From Gammaproteobacteria bacterium (GTDB taxonomy: Bacteria; Pseudomonadota; Gammaproteobacteria; Pseudomonadales; Azotimanducaceae): a stretch of DNA of 32,275 bases. The notes under the pieces were generated by a model. It made no database searches. It was not told the origin of the DNA and saw only the letters and a list, made by a program, of their open reading frames with translations. Every line of letters begins with the position of its first letter. Within the stretch, counting starts at the first letter, position 1. Shown here one piece after another: positions 1 through 8,734 of the stretch. The stretch is taken from NCBI GenBank assembly GCA_021773555.1, contig JAJFKA010000162.1, positions 1 through 32,275 of the forward strand, in the 5' to 3' direction. The translations under genes and the position numbers were made by a program.

Positions 1-125
1 TAACCACCGATTGGATCGATGAGTACAACCAGGAACGACCTCATGACTCGCTGGAAAAGCTGACACCGATTGAGTACCTGGACAAATATAAATCAGTGGA
101 AAACTCTAATTGGATCTGTAACTAA
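1..125 (+). CDS. IS3-family transposase (OrfB), C-terminal end, cut by window edge
   Basis: Reading from base 3, the sequence encodes about 40 residues ending at a TAA at 123-125. It contains the W-I-D-x-Y-N-x-x-R-P-H-x-S-L motif followed by T-P-x-E-Y. This is the conserved end of the DDE integrase domain of IS3-family OrfB, which carries out strand transfer of the element. The rest of the gene, including the catalytic residues, lies to the left of the window, so I cannot say whether it is intact. No terminal inverted repeat is obvious after the stop. A mosaic of gene fragments starts within a few bases, so the element may have lost its right end. Confidence 0.75.
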   Translation, partial: TTDWIDEYNQERPHDSLEKLTPIEYLDKYKSVENSNWICN

Positions 126-127
126 AA

Positions 128-234
128 CGGGGAGGTTTACACAAGGTCGAGATTGACACCAAGTTCGGCGGCAAGTCTGCGATGTCAGGTCCCGCAAAGG
201 GACATCATATGAAACAGGCTTGCTACGCAGCGTT
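128..234 (+). pseudogene. Fragment of aldo/keto reductase gene, mosaic with methyltransferase 5' region
   Basis: Bases 141-234 closely match 15811-15904 inside the intact aldo/keto reductase gene of this window, roughly its codons 85-116. That segment includes the catalytic lysine in T-K-F-G-G-K. The first part (128-158) instead resembles 17888-17917, the ribosome-binding site and first codons of a methyltransferase gene; it starts with 13 identical bases and shares the word GAGATTGACA, which the reductase lacks. So this is a mosaic of two genes that both lie elsewhere in the window. There is no start codon for the reductase frame, and the fragment runs straight into a CHAT-protein tail in another frame. 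It cannot make a working enzyme. Confidence 0.8.
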
Positions 235-399
235 GCGCTGCGCGAAACTCAGCTCGAGTTCATGCAGAGCGCCTCAGTTCAGGGGCAGAATCAGCGAGGT
301 GTTGCATTCGACAGCTCCGGTGCTCAGACCTCGAATGATAAGAACCCTCGTGGTCGCCATCCCTACTACTGGGCACCGTTTGTGCTGATCGGCGGGTAA
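235..399 (+). pseudogene. C-terminal remnant of a CHAT-domain (caspase-like) protein
   Basis: This frame encodes A-L-R-E-T-Q-L-E at its start and H-P-Y-Y-W-A-P-F-V-L-I-G-G just before a TAA at 397-399. That pair is the typical end of the CHAT domain: a helix with ALRxAQL followed by HPYYWAPFVLxG. The caspase-like histidine and cysteine would lie upstream and are absent, because the sequence changes abruptly to an aldo/keto reductase fragment at about base 234. It does not derive from the full CHAT gene at 4671-8615, whose end reads differently (L-F-W-A-G-F-A-L). It is therefore a relic of a second CHAT gene. Confidence 0.7.
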
Positions 400-1288
400 C
401 AAGTGCGCCGGTTCCAGTCACTGACCGGTAGCGGAGCCTGAGATCAGTCGGCCTGTCCAGGAGCTTGGCCTTTGGCGCCTTGCGCCCTAACTTTCAGCGA
501 CAAAAAAGCAGTTAGGATGCCGTTAGGAATAATGACACTGTGAAAGGGGACAGTAATGGAATCACTTCTACAGATAGCGCCTGCATCCAATCTGGGAATG
601 GACGACGCCACACACACGGGATGGCTGGGAACGGAAGCGACACCGACAAAACGTGCCCCCTTGGTTGTGATGCTACACGTCTCAGTCAACAACTGGGCAC
701 CAGACCACGATACCTGTATGGCTGAATGCGGCACTAGGTCATTGGGGAATTCCCGCATACAACTCACGGGCGGCGGCAGAAAGAGTCGCGCCGCTGGCGA
801 CAAGCGTCCGCATTTGTTCTGCGAGGGAGAATCGGTCTGGACCGCAGGACGTGGTTACCTGTCGAGTCGCACCGGATTCGTTGGGCTGACCCAAAGGATT
901 GCTTCTTAGCCGGTGTTGAGTAAGTAAGGTAGGGTTATTACGCATTGTCGCTTCATCGAATCGATCGGTCTCGCCAAAATAATGGGTTTGCCAGCGCACC
1001 AGCACATCCTCTTTTTGCCAGGTTGAGATAGATGTCCTAGTGCGGCAAGAACTGCTGGCGTTTCTATGTCATGGAACAACCTGCACGCAATATATCCCGT
1101 CTCCAGTTAGATAGTCAGTTGCCTCTTCTAAAGATGGACTCCTGAAGGTACATAACATATAGAGCTCTTCGGACCGTGGAAGTGTCGGATCTTTTCAGAA
1201 GTAAAAGAGGACGACAATGTTATAGGTCCGCTGCAACAAGTTCTTAGGCGTCGCATGTATTCACTGCATTCGGTCCCGTTCCAAAAAT
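400..1288. other. Region without a recognisable gene
   Basis: About 890 bases with only short overlapping open frames on both strands and no persuasive start site or family motif. One minus-strand frame (739-1005) ends in a stretch resembling a recombinase-type helix-turn-helix (T-L-S-A-A-A-R-E-L), but this is too short to name. A GGGGACAG motif at 546-553 resembles the tandem pair near 29932. Given its flanks, I read this as decayed gene debris. Confidence 0.5.
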
Positions 1289-1834
1289 CTAGAGGTGGGA
1301 GCGACTGAGCTTCCACTTTACACGGGTAATCGACATTTCGATCATATCGACCTTGTGCCCGTCAAACAAAGTAGCGTTGTGGATACGCTGCTGCTCGGTG
1401 AATCCGCAGGCCGAGAAGCATGCAAGTGCGCGTTCGTTTTTCTCGTGAGTGGTCAGTTCGATTTCTCGTCCATCGAGGTCAGAGAACCCGTGTTGCAGCA
1501 AGAGCACTACGATCTCCTTACCATGCCCTTGCCTCCAATAACGCCGATCGCCAATGACGATGCCGAGTTCGTATACTTTGTCTATGTTGTTCAGGTTCAT
1601 CAAGCACGCGTAGCCGATGTATTCGCCACGCACATCGATCGCGAATAACGCGGTTTCTTCCCCAGAAGTGGAGGGCGTCAGGAAGAACTCCTCTAAGTTG
1701 ATCTTCGCGTATGCCTCGAGTGAACTGGAGTCCAACTCGGCCAGCTCTGCGTCCTGGAAGAACTTAAACTGGCGTGGCATGTCCGATGTTCGCATCGGGC
1801 GAAGCAGTACGTTTGCGCCGCGTAGGGTCGTCAT
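1289..1834 (-). CDS. GNAT-family N-acetyltransferase (RimJ/RimL-like)
   Basis: This encodes a protein of 181 residues starting M-T-T-L-R-G-A-N-V-L-L-R-P-M, the usual opening of RimJ/RimL-type acetyltransferases that move an acetyl group from acetyl-CoA to an amine. Motif A is visible: E-L-G-I-V-I-G-D-R-R-Y-W-R-Q-G-H-G-K-E, with the Q-x-x-G-x-G/A-type pyrophosphate loop. It is followed by the N-E-R-A-L-A-C-F-S-A-C-G-F helix typical of motif B. An open frame continues 45 codons upstream, but those codons are not family-like, so I chose the ATG at 1834. No clear Shine-Dalgarno site is seen there. The length is normal for the family. The target is unknown, and the flanking genes are debris and give no clue. 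Confidence 0.75.
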   Translation of the reverse strand: MTTLRGANVLLRPMRTSDMPRQFKFFQDAELAELDSSSLEAYAKINLEEFFLTPSTSGEETALFAIDVRGEYIGYACLMNLNNIDKVYELGIVIGDRRYWRQGHGKEIVVLLLQHGFSDLDGREIELTTHEKNERALACFSACGFTEQQRIHNATLFDGHKVDMIEMSITRVKWKLSRSHL

Positions 1835-2326
1835 GAAGGACAGGTTCTCACTATTCGGATCACAGATTCCTGGCACAGTGGTGCAATTGGCAACCGGGTG
1901 AAAGATCAAACGATAGCAAACATTGATGCAACCGGGTATCAGGGAATTTGGCGAGGACGAATGCGGCACATCGATCTGGATTGCAGTGTTGTTACCACGA
2001 AACTTTTATATCTTGAAAGCTTGATTCACCACACGGAAATTGGAGGAATGAGTTCAACACCCGTCAATTGCTGGAAGCGACGGCAGTGAACTCAAATCAT
2101 TAGCCCAATTATCCAGACAGGGATGTTTTTCAGACCCCTTCACCCGGATTTTAGCTGCTTATCCTTATCAGCCAAGGGCTGTGCGACCGAAGAAACATAT
2201 AGAGAATACTTTGGGCTTCGTGAGCCTGTAAATATTTCTGTGTAACTGACTGTCGATCTACCCAGTACAGAGACGATTCCGAACTAGAGTTGTCCAGTTT
2301 CCGGCCGAAGTCCCCTGAATGTCCAA
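1835..2326. other. Region without a recognisable gene
   Basis: Nearly 500 bases holding only short frames with no family resemblance. No promoter or terminator is convincing. It separates the GNAT gene from an IS3 relic. Confidence 0.45.
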
Positions 2327-2434
2327 TTCACGCTCAGCCAATCCATTCTGATGGAGTTTGACTGGTTGCCAGCAAGTCCATCTTGTGTCATCCCCCTTGT
2401 CGATGAACTCGCTCGCGATCGGTTTCTGGTCTGT
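2327..2434 (-). pseudogene. Short degenerate relic of IS3-type OrfB integrase core
   Basis: A minus-strand frame carries I-A-S-E-F-I-D-K-G-D-D followed by Q-P-V-K-L-H-Q-N-G-L-A-E-R. This lines up with the D-N-G-P-E-F-x-S-x-x-F ... Q-P-G-K-P-x-Q-N-G-x-I-E-R stretch of IS3-family OrfB, including the position of the last catalytic glutamate. The D-N-G-P-E motif itself is damaged (D-Q-K-P-I), and no family match continues on either side. It may or may not come from the same element as the fragment at the left edge, which lies on the other strand. Confidence 0.4.
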
Positions 2435-2624
2435 GCATACATCTGCCATGCATAAACTCGAGCATCGTAAGTCGTACTGCCCCAATGCCTTATTTTCGCG
2501 ACTCAAGTCGCATCTTTTTCATCCGAGCTGAGTCGTTTGGCGTCAGAAGCTTTTATCTCGTAGCGCTTGCTCTATATTATCTCTGGTTCAGAATAGCCTG
2601 CATTTGGCCTCAGGAATTTTCAAT

Positions 2625-2992
2625 TCATGGTGCGCTCCAGTCGTAGATACCGAGTAAGTTGCCATCTAAATCTCGAAACCTGCCGCTAAACATGCCGTCA
2701 CCAAAATCTTTTGGACTAAAAACATTTTCTGCGCCAATCGCTTTTTTATGAAGCCGGTCTGCTTCAACCCGCGTGGCTGCCTCAAATGCGACCATAGGTC
2801 CATTCCCGGTCAAGGCTTTGTTTCCGTCAGGTGGCGTGATGATGCAAAACCCTGGTTTACTCGGGGCAACTGTCCATGAAACCCAGCCTTCAATACTGAT
2901 GAATCGAGTCGTTCCTAATTCACCAAAAAATTCATCATAAAAATTCCCTGCCTTAAAATGTCATTTGATCCCAGCGTAATAAATCCGATCAT
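2625..2992 (-). pseudogene. VOC/glyoxalase-family protein, frameshifted
   Basis: A good start exists at 2992: a GGAGG site lies 7-8 bases upstream of an ATG opening M-I-G-F-I-T-L-G-S-N-D, the standard beginning of a VOC (glyoxalase/bleomycin-resistance) protein. The frame is then lost near 2960. The remaining sequence (F-Y-D-E-F-F-G-E-L-G ... F-R-D-L-D-G-N-L-L-G) continues in another frame to a stop at 2625. Total length is 368 bases, which is one base off a multiple of three and fits a single indel. If not a sequencing error, this is a recent pseudogene. A hairpin (CCGGCC/GGCCGG, around 3023-3042) sits just upstream of the ribosome-binding site. Confidence 0.75.
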
Positions 2993-3317
2993 TTCCTATC
3001 CTCCGGTTGTGCGATGCTTCCCGGCCGATGCGTGGCCGGTATTAATATTTTTAACTAACGCCTACACATAAATTGTTCTGCGTTTTCTTATGAGTAAATT
3101 TTTCTCGAAAAAAAGTGTACCGTTATCGTCCTATCAGGTAATCCTTCCCTCCTCTTTTTATAAACACAAAACCTCCGGTTGTGTAGAAGCATAGCGCCTT
3201 TGTGAATCGATTTTTCACTGCTTCCAGTAAATTTAAAATATGTTCTTAGAGTTGATGTTTTCTTTCACTCGGAAATTAATCGCAGATTTGAATAGTATTT
3301 TCTAGCAGGAGATCGTC
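2993..3317. other. AT-rich intergenic region without genes
   Basis: About 325 AT-rich bases. The 12-base word CCTCCGGTTGTG occurs twice, at 3001 and near 3174. The first copy is the complement of the VOC pseudogene's ribosome-binding site, so the second may be a leftover of a duplicated leader. A minus-strand frame of 14 codons ends at 3276 and is cut by the repeat at 3318. No gene is recognisable. Confidence 0.5.
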
Positions 3318-3468
3318 GGGTATAGGTTGAATTAGATACGCTTTTCTAAAGACAACCAGGCACAACCCAGCCCAGAAAATAAGTTTGAATGTTATTTCGC
3401 CAGGAATTCGCCGTTACAGGCCATTTTCAAGGCTGGCAGATGTCAGAGTAGTTGTGTCGAATGCGAGA
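3318..3468 (-). mobile_element. IS91-like element end, copy 1 (internally deleted)
   Basis: This is the shortest of three copies of one repeat; the others are at 8936-9209 and 15165-15437. All start at the same word (GGGTATAGGTTGAATTAG). Copy 1 lacks 70 bases that in copy 3 lie between two direct repeats of TCAAGGCTGG (15274-15283 and 15344-15353). Copy 1 keeps exactly one TCAAGGCTGG at the joint, so the loss looks like recombination or slippage between these repeats. It also ends earlier, at about 3468, so only a few bases of the transposase 3' end remain. Confidence 0.8.
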
Positions 3469-3678
3469 TTGCCTGGATCCTGGCAATTACAACTCGAACT
3501 TTGCGTTCCAAGATTCTAAGATAGTAGCGGCATCAGGGTATCCTCAATGGACCCGCCGGAGTTACCCCGGCAACGCCTACCTCTTCAAAAAGGGTATTCG
3601 GAAAGGAATTGTAAAATCGATTCGGCCCCGGACCTGTGTGAGTTACCCACACAAAAAAAATAAAACATAAGAGAGGAA

Positions 3679-4092
3679 ATGATGACTACACAACTCTTAA
3701 GTCATGTTGCCATGACAATCCCTCGCGCTGATTTCACCGACAGTTATCTTGAAGAACTGGGTCAGTTTTATGAAACAGTGCTTGGCTGGACCGTGAACCA
3801 GAAGTTGTCTATTCAGGGTGAACGTACTCTGTTGGATATTCCTGGCCACGGTCAGTATCTGAATGTTCGTGCCTCCGATGAACCCATGGGAACCACTGGC
3901 TATGAACATATGGGTGTTTATGTCGACACTGTCGAAGACGTACGTGCCATGTTTGAGAAGGTTGGGCAACATGCGGATCCTGCGAAGCTCGAACTGGATG
4001 ATGAAGTTCGGGTTTTGTACAGTGGCCATCTGACGACCTTCAGATTTCGCTATCTGATGCCGCTGGCGATTGAGATCCAGCACATCTCCTGA
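3679..4092 (+). CDS. VOC/glyoxalase-family protein
   Basis: This encodes an intact protein of 137 residues with the layout of a single VOC module: S-H-V-A-M-T-I near the start, L-G-Q-F-Y-E-T-V-L-G-W in the first helix, and E-H-M-G-V-Y-V-D-T-V near residue 76. VOC proteins use paired beta-alpha-beta-beta-beta units to bind a metal and act as lyases, dioxygenases, isomerases or drug-binding proteins. The usual ligand positions are visible as H9, H77 and E132 (A-I-E-I-Q-H), so a metal site is possible. A purine-rich site (GAGAGGA) lies just ahead of two adjacent ATGs; the second (3682) has the better spacing. The gene is flanked by an IS91-like end and by nhaB debris on the other strand. The substrate is unknown. 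Confidence 0.75.
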   Translation: MMTTQLLSHVAMTIPRADFTDSYLEELGQFYETVLGWTVNQKLSIQGERTLLDIPGHGQYLNVRASDEPMGTTGYEHMGVYVDTVEDVRAMFEKVGQHADPAKLELDDEVRVLYSGHLTTFRFRYLMPLAIEIQHIS

Positions 4093-4116
4093 CTATTAGA
4101 TTGAATTGCGTCAAAT

Positions 4117-4248
4117 TCATTGATGAATTGGTTGAGAGTATGGGCTTAGTTCTTCCTGTTCCCTGTGTGACCATTCATTGAGGAGTGCGAAGACTTTCTC
4201 CTCTGCGGTGGCCAACTGCATCTCCAGGGTGCCATCGAGCAGTAAATC
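4117..4248 (-). pseudogene. Unrecognised C-terminal gene tail fused to nhaB remnant
   Basis: Just past the last recognisable NhaB residues, another frame opens. It encodes D-L-L-L-D-G-T-L-E-M-Q-L then a charged helix (A-E-E-K-V-F-A-L-L-N-E-W) and stops at 4117. It reads like a genuine helical C-terminus, and NhaB does not continue this way, so I take it as the 3' end of a different gene joined at about 4248. I do not recognise the family. Confidence 0.35.
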
Positions 4249-4537
4249 AGCAGCGCGAGAACGCCAAGGTTAGATTCAATCTCATACCAGACTGTATCTG
4301 GCGATGTTAGCCCTAGGGCCAGTATCGCCATGAGTCCCAACATACCGCCACTTTGCAGCGGATAATATTTAAGCGCCATTGCCAGTGTGAGAATGACATC
4401 GCAATAAACATCCAGCCAAGCACCGTCGTGCCAACAATTAGTTTTAGTGGCAACGAGAACGTAAGAAACACGAGAATCGAAATTTTGAACCAGCCTGGGC
4501 TATTGCCCAGAAATTCTTTATATGCCAAGGAAATCAC
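4248..4537 (-). pseudogene. nhaB: nhaB Na+/H+ antiporter, N-terminal remnant, frameshifted and truncated
   Basis: The first frame (from 4537) gives F-L-G-N-S-P-G-W-F-K and a hydrophobic helix ending G-W-M-F-I-A. The next part is in another frame: T-L-A-M-A-L-K-Y-Y-P-L-Q-S-G-G then L-T-S-P-D and N-L-G-V-L-A-L-L. Read together, these follow the start of E. coli NhaB (FLGQSPDWYK ... TLAMALKCYPLLPGG ... NLEVLLLL). A frameshift lies near 4400 and the sequence breaks off at 4248 after about 95 of the roughly 500 residues expected. The intact protein would exchange sodium for protons in the inner membrane; this remnant cannot. Confidence 0.75.
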
Positions 4538-4670
4538 TTATTGTTTTTCTTCTTATTTAGCGGTTTTTTGTTACCGCAGATTATAGAGTAGTTATTGTCC
4601 GCGCAGAACGCGACGAAATAGTTTCAATAATAAATTTCGCTCATCCAGGATCGTCCAAGTATATATTGCC

Positions 4671-7600
4671 CTAATGCAGAGTAACCAGCGCAAAGCCCGC
4701 CCAAAATAAAGGGTCATTCCAGGTAGGATCAAGAAGCATTTCGAGCTGAGTTTGCCTGAGTGCTTCCTGCGCAGCAGTACCGTTCAAAAAATGTTGATAA
4801 AACTTCTCCATGAACACGACCGTTGCTCGATCGCTGATTTTCCACAAAGTGAACAATACTGCACGACTGCCTGCTTGTAGAAAAGCGCGTTGTAAACCAT
4901 AGATGCCTTCACCAGTGTGAATCTCACCAACGCCTGTTTCACACGCAGACAAGACAACCAATTCGGTGCCTCGCAGTTGTAGAGACATTGCCTCATAAGC
5001 TGTGAGCAGACCGTCCGCCTGCCCTCCGGTCACTACCGCGACGTTGGCATTCGTCAGCGCAAGTCCAGACCTGAACATCGGGTTAATTCCAGGGTAACTG
5101 CCGAGAAAGAAACCGTGGGTTGCCAGGTGCAGAATACGCGGCGAGACCATGCCTCTCAATCTCGCTTCACTAGCCTTGGCGTCACTGAACTCAACATGCG
5201 GATTGTTCGATGCCTCTAATAATCTCGCAACCTTTTTGCCCTCAATCAATGTTCCTGGTAAAGGGGGAAAACGTAGTTCGCTTAAATTCTCCGACACAGT
5301 TACCGCTCTATCTTTCGAACGTTTGTTGATGCTGCTTGGTTTGGGCTCATAAAGTGGATCCATGAACACTGCAGACTCACCGGCAGTTGTGTCCAGCACT
5401 TCATTGACGATCAAATCCCGCGGCGATGCCAGGTATGAAATCTTCTTCCTTTCGACCAAATAACGTCCATCTCCATCAATCAAGGCGGCTATGGGAAGCA
5501 AGTGGAGCTTGTCGTCAGGTATTGTAAAAATTTCCGATTTCGATACTGCGAACTTCCTCACAGGTAGCCATATCCGTTTATAAAGCAGCGCGGCCAGCTC
5601 AGCCGCGGACTCTTCATCCTGCTTATCAAGCGCAGACCGATATTCACGGATGTGCACCGCAATGTCGGCAAAATCACCGAGATCAATTATCTGAATTGGT
5701 TCTTCCAGATTTGGATCCACCCATATCGCTATCAGTTGTTGCAGTCGATCCTCTATTCTTTTGAAAACGTGAAAATCGAGCAGCGCCTGGTGATCGGCAA
5801 GTGCGTTTACGACATCGGCTGGATGAACGATGTGCAACCCTCGTTTGATTCCAGAGATGTGCGATGCTATTTGCGCCTGCAATCTCTCTATTTCCGTTTC
5901 AATCGTCATTCGAAGCTTCTTGTCTTCGCCCCAACCTTCCTGCATAACCGTGTTGAGTTGTGTATTTTTCAGTTCGAGCTTTGCCAGCCATTGTTCAATA
6001 GCAGGATCTGTTGTAGCTGAGCTACGCGCTTTTATCTCAGCTCCGATCTGCAGCAAATAGCCTTTCCGGGCCACCGAAAACCTCAAAAGTTCTGTTGCAG
6101 GGTTTGAACGGGTACTAAAAATGGAAGATTTGGAAGCGACAGCTGCAGAGAAAAAGTCGTCCCGGAACCTGTCTTGCTCTTCGAGGTACGCCTTGCGAGT
6201 TTCGTCACTGGCGCCCCAGATATTTTTAGTGAGGAACTCATTTCTGGCGTCAAGGAACGTCGACCACGTTGAGAACGCCTTTGCGAGGTTGCCGTTCTCA
6301 TAATGCAAACCTGCCAGAGAATTAAGCACGGCGAGCTCGAACGGGTGGGCTTGCCCCATGGAACGACGGGTTTGCGTTAACACGTCTACATATCCGCGTT
6401 CGGCGAGTCTGCGTTTACCTAAACGGTGATTTGCTAAAGCAAGATTATACTGAGTCTTCAAGGTACTCGGATGATTGATACCAAGCGTCGCTTTTTGTGC
6501 TGGGAAATTTACGCGATACAGTGCGACACTTGCGTTAATGTCACCCAGTTCGAACAGCATTGCCGCAAGATTGTTCCGAGTTGTCATTGTCTGTGGATGG
6601 GTCTCCCCCAGTAATGCGGTTCGTTGCTCCAATACGTAACGGAAACTCTTCTCGGCAGCATGATAGTTTAGCCGTCGCTGGAACGCTGCCGCCTGATTGT
6701 GAAGATAAAGTAATGTGACGGGATGTTGTCGCCCAAGAACTTCTTGTGCAAGGTCGACACATTTTTCGAATAGCGGCTCAGCAAGATCAGGTCGGTTCTG
6801 GGACCCGTAGAGTTCGGCGAGGTTGTTTATTTGTGCAATTGTAATTGGATGCCTGTCGCCCAGGTTTTCCGTTAAGGCCGCCAGACTCTGCTCCAGAAGC
6901 TGCTGTGCTAACTCGTAGCTTCCCTGGGAGAGATGTGCGTTTGCCAGGTTCGCGGTATATGTCGCAGATTTTGGGTGCCCGATCCCGTACCGTGCCCTTA
7001 CGTTCTTAAGATTGCTTTTGTATAGCGCAATTGCGCGCCCATACTCACCTTGACTCACAAGCACACCAGCGAGATTGTTGGTCACACTCATTACCGCAGA
7101 ACTGGTTTCACCAAGTACCGTACGAGCACCCGCCAAACTCTGTTCGTACAACTGACGGGCTTCTACAAACCTACCCTGGGCTTCATAAATAATTCCAAGA
7201 TCATTTTTGCTCTTCAGCGTATCAGCGTTATTCTCACCCAATATGTTCGTCGTCACCTGCAGGTTTTCGAGCTGGAGAAGCTCAGCCTCTTTCAACTTCC
7301 CCTGATCTTTATAGGTACCTGCCAGTGCGTTTTGCAGGCGCATTGTCTCTGTGTGTTCAGGACCCAGGATTTGTGTCGCAAGCAGCACAGCTTCCTTAAA
7401 ATTGGTTTCAGCAAGTTCAAATAGTCCAAGTTGTCGGTAGATAGAGGCCAGGTCATGCATCGCCGCCACAACACGGGAGTCATTCGGACCAAAAGCTTCC
7501 AGAAGCTGTTTGTAAAAACTCTCCTGAAACATATGCGCTTGCTGCAGCTGACCCAGGTCGATTAGTAAATTCTGCCGATGGTCTGCAGCTTCTACAATGA

Positions 7601-8615
7601 GCCGATGACCAAAATCCAGAGATTGGATCGCCGTTTCGTAGACTTCTGTTACGACCTCATACCCTGCTTCAAAGCGGTACTGCTCCGCTAACAGACGCCC
7701 AAGACTCAAGCGTAGAGACAGAGTAAATGAGTGCGATTTGCCAAATTTTGATTCATGAATGGGTAGCTCACGTCTGAAGACTATCTCCGCTTCAACTAAG
7801 TCACCTTGCTTGTGATGCAGATTACCGACCGCGGCACGGACAAATGTCATGAGTTCGTGATGTTGAATTTGTTCCGCTCTCTCCAGTGCGTCACTCAACA
7901 GGCTATCTGCAAAATCAAATTGATCGTTGTTGGCCGTTATTTCTGCAAGCGCAACCAGGCTCGCAATTACATTGGGGTGATTGTCACCGAGTTTGGCTGT
8001 GCGAACCTCAATACTCTCCTGCATCAGCTTGGTTGCTGAATCAAATTTCTGTTGTGCAGAATACGATTTCGTCAGTTCATCTCGAAATTCAACAGTTGCT
8101 TCGTGGGACAAACCCAACTGCTCAACCATTCGAAGGTAAGCTTTCAACAGCAGTGATTCAGATTCGCCCGGACGGCCAATCGCGTTCAGTGCACCACCAA
8201 GATTTCCCATCGCAACAAAATTGCTGAAATCATCCTCACCGTTAATCTGTGTATTGAGTGCGATCAGTTTTTTGAATATTGGGATAGCAACGTCGTGTCG
8301 CCCCTGAACTTTGTTAATGAGCGCTACCGAGTGCATGCCTCGCAGCGTCAATTCATGTTGTTCGCCATAGGTATCAGTCGCAGCGTTCAGTGCCTTCGTC
8401 GACAAACTTAACGCGCCGTCCATGTCACCACTTTCAAACGCCTGGTCAGCGGCGGTCAACCATTCAAGAAGTTGCAGCGGCCTTTCCTCTGACGCTGTCC
8501 CGGTCTCTGCCCAGGCCGGTAGCGCTGCACCGGCCACTACCAGCACCATTACCAGGAATCGTACCCAGGAGCTTGCATGCCGTTTCGATATTTGACGTCG
8601 AACTCTAAAAGTCAT
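4671..8615 (-). CDS. Exported TPR-CHAT protein (caspase-like peptidase fold)
   Basis: A protein of 1314 residues if started at the ATG at 8615. It opens with a basic stretch (R-V-R-R-Q-I-S-K-R-H), a hydrophobic core (V-R-F-L-V-M-V-L-V-V-A-G-A-A-L) and P-A-W-A, a good Sec signal peptide. About 20 kinesin-light-chain-like TPR units of around 42 residues follow (recurring N-N-L-A and LG-x-x-H-P motifs), then a coiled linker and a C-terminal CHAT domain. The CHAT histidine is in L-A-T-H-G-F-F (H1167) and the cysteine in S-A-C-E-T-G (C1225), so the catalytic dyad is intact. The frame is open 82 codons further upstream, but that part is a CoA-transferase remnant and lies before the signal peptide. 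An AAGGAG lies 18 bases before the chosen ATG, farther than usual. Known CHAT proteins include HetF, separase relatives and the type III-E CRISPR-associated protease; no such partner is here, so the substrate is unknown. Confidence 0.85.
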   Translation of the reverse strand: MTFRVRRQISKRHASSWVRFLVMVLVVAGAALPAWAETGTASEERPLQLLEWLTAADQAFESGDMDGALSLSTKALNAATDTYGEQHELTLRGMHSVALINKVQGRHDVAIPIFKKLIALNTQINGEDDFSNFVAMGNLGGALNAIGRPGESESLLLKAYLRMVEQLGLSHEATVEFRDELTKSYSAQQKFDSATKLMQESIEVRTAKLGDNHPNVIASLVALAEITANNDQFDFADSLLSDALERAEQIQHHELMTFVRAAVGNLHHKQGDLVEAEIVFRRELPIHESKFGKSHSFTLSLRLSLGRLLAEQYRFEAGYEVVTEVYETAIQSLDFGHRLIVEAADHRQNLLIDLGQLQQAHMFQESFYKQLLEAFGPNDSRVVAAMHDLASIYRQLGLFELAETNFKEAVLLATQILGPEHTETMRLQNALAGTYKDQGKLKEAELLQLENLQVTTNILGENNADTLKSKNDLGIIYEAQGRFVEARQLYEQSLAGARTVLGETSSAVMSVTNNLAGVLVSQGEYGRAIALYKSNLKNVRARYGIGHPKSATYTANLANAHLSQGSYELAQQLLEQSLAALTENLGDRHPITIAQINNLAELYGSQNRPDLAEPLFEKCVDLAQEVLGRQHPVTLLYLHNQAAAFQRRLNYHAAEKSFRYVLEQRTALLGETHPQTMTTRNNLAAMLFELGDINASVALYRVNFPAQKATLGINHPSTLKTQYNLALANHRLGKRRLAERGYVDVLTQTRRSMGQAHPFELAVLNSLAGLHYENGNLAKAFSTWSTFLDARNEFLTKNIWGASDETRKAYLEEQDRFRDDFFSAAVASKSSIFSTRSNPATELLRFSVARKGYLLQIGAEIKARSSATTDPAIEQWLAKLELKNTQLNTVMQEGWGEDKKLRMTIETEIERLQAQIASHISGIKRGLHIVHPADVVNALADHQALLDFHVFKRIEDRLQQLIAIWVDPNLEEPIQIIDLGDFADIAVHIREYRSALDKQDEESAAELAALLYKRIWLPVRKFAVSKSEIFTIPDDKLHLLPIAALIDGDGRYLVERKKISYLASPRDLIVNEVLDTTAGESAVFMDPLYEPKPSSINKRSKDRAVTVSENLSELRFPPLPGTLIEGKKVARLLEASNNPHVEFSDAKASEARLRGMVSPRILHLATHGFFLGSYPGINPMFRSGLALTNANVAVVTGGQADGLLTAYEAMSLQLRGTELVVLSACETGVGEIHTGEGIYGLQRAFLQAGSRAVLFTLWKISDRATVVFMEKFYQHFLNGTAAQEALRQTQLEMLLDPTWNDPLFWAGFALVTLH

Positions 8616-8734
8616 GCCTGCAACATCGCTGAACTCCTTTACCAGGTTATCCGTGACGTGAGCTGTCTGGCTTAAGCAGCCTGTAGAAGTCAGGTGTCCA
8701 ATTGCTCCATCATTGCAACAATCCTCTTCCCTAA

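Noticed and set aside
444-1005. Overlapping open frames of 60 to 120 codons on both strands.
   Set aside because: No start signals or recognisable motifs; composition suggests chance frames in decayed sequence.
3452-3670. A 72-codon plus-strand open frame.
   Set aside because: It starts inside repeat copy 1, has no ribosome-binding site and no family-like features.
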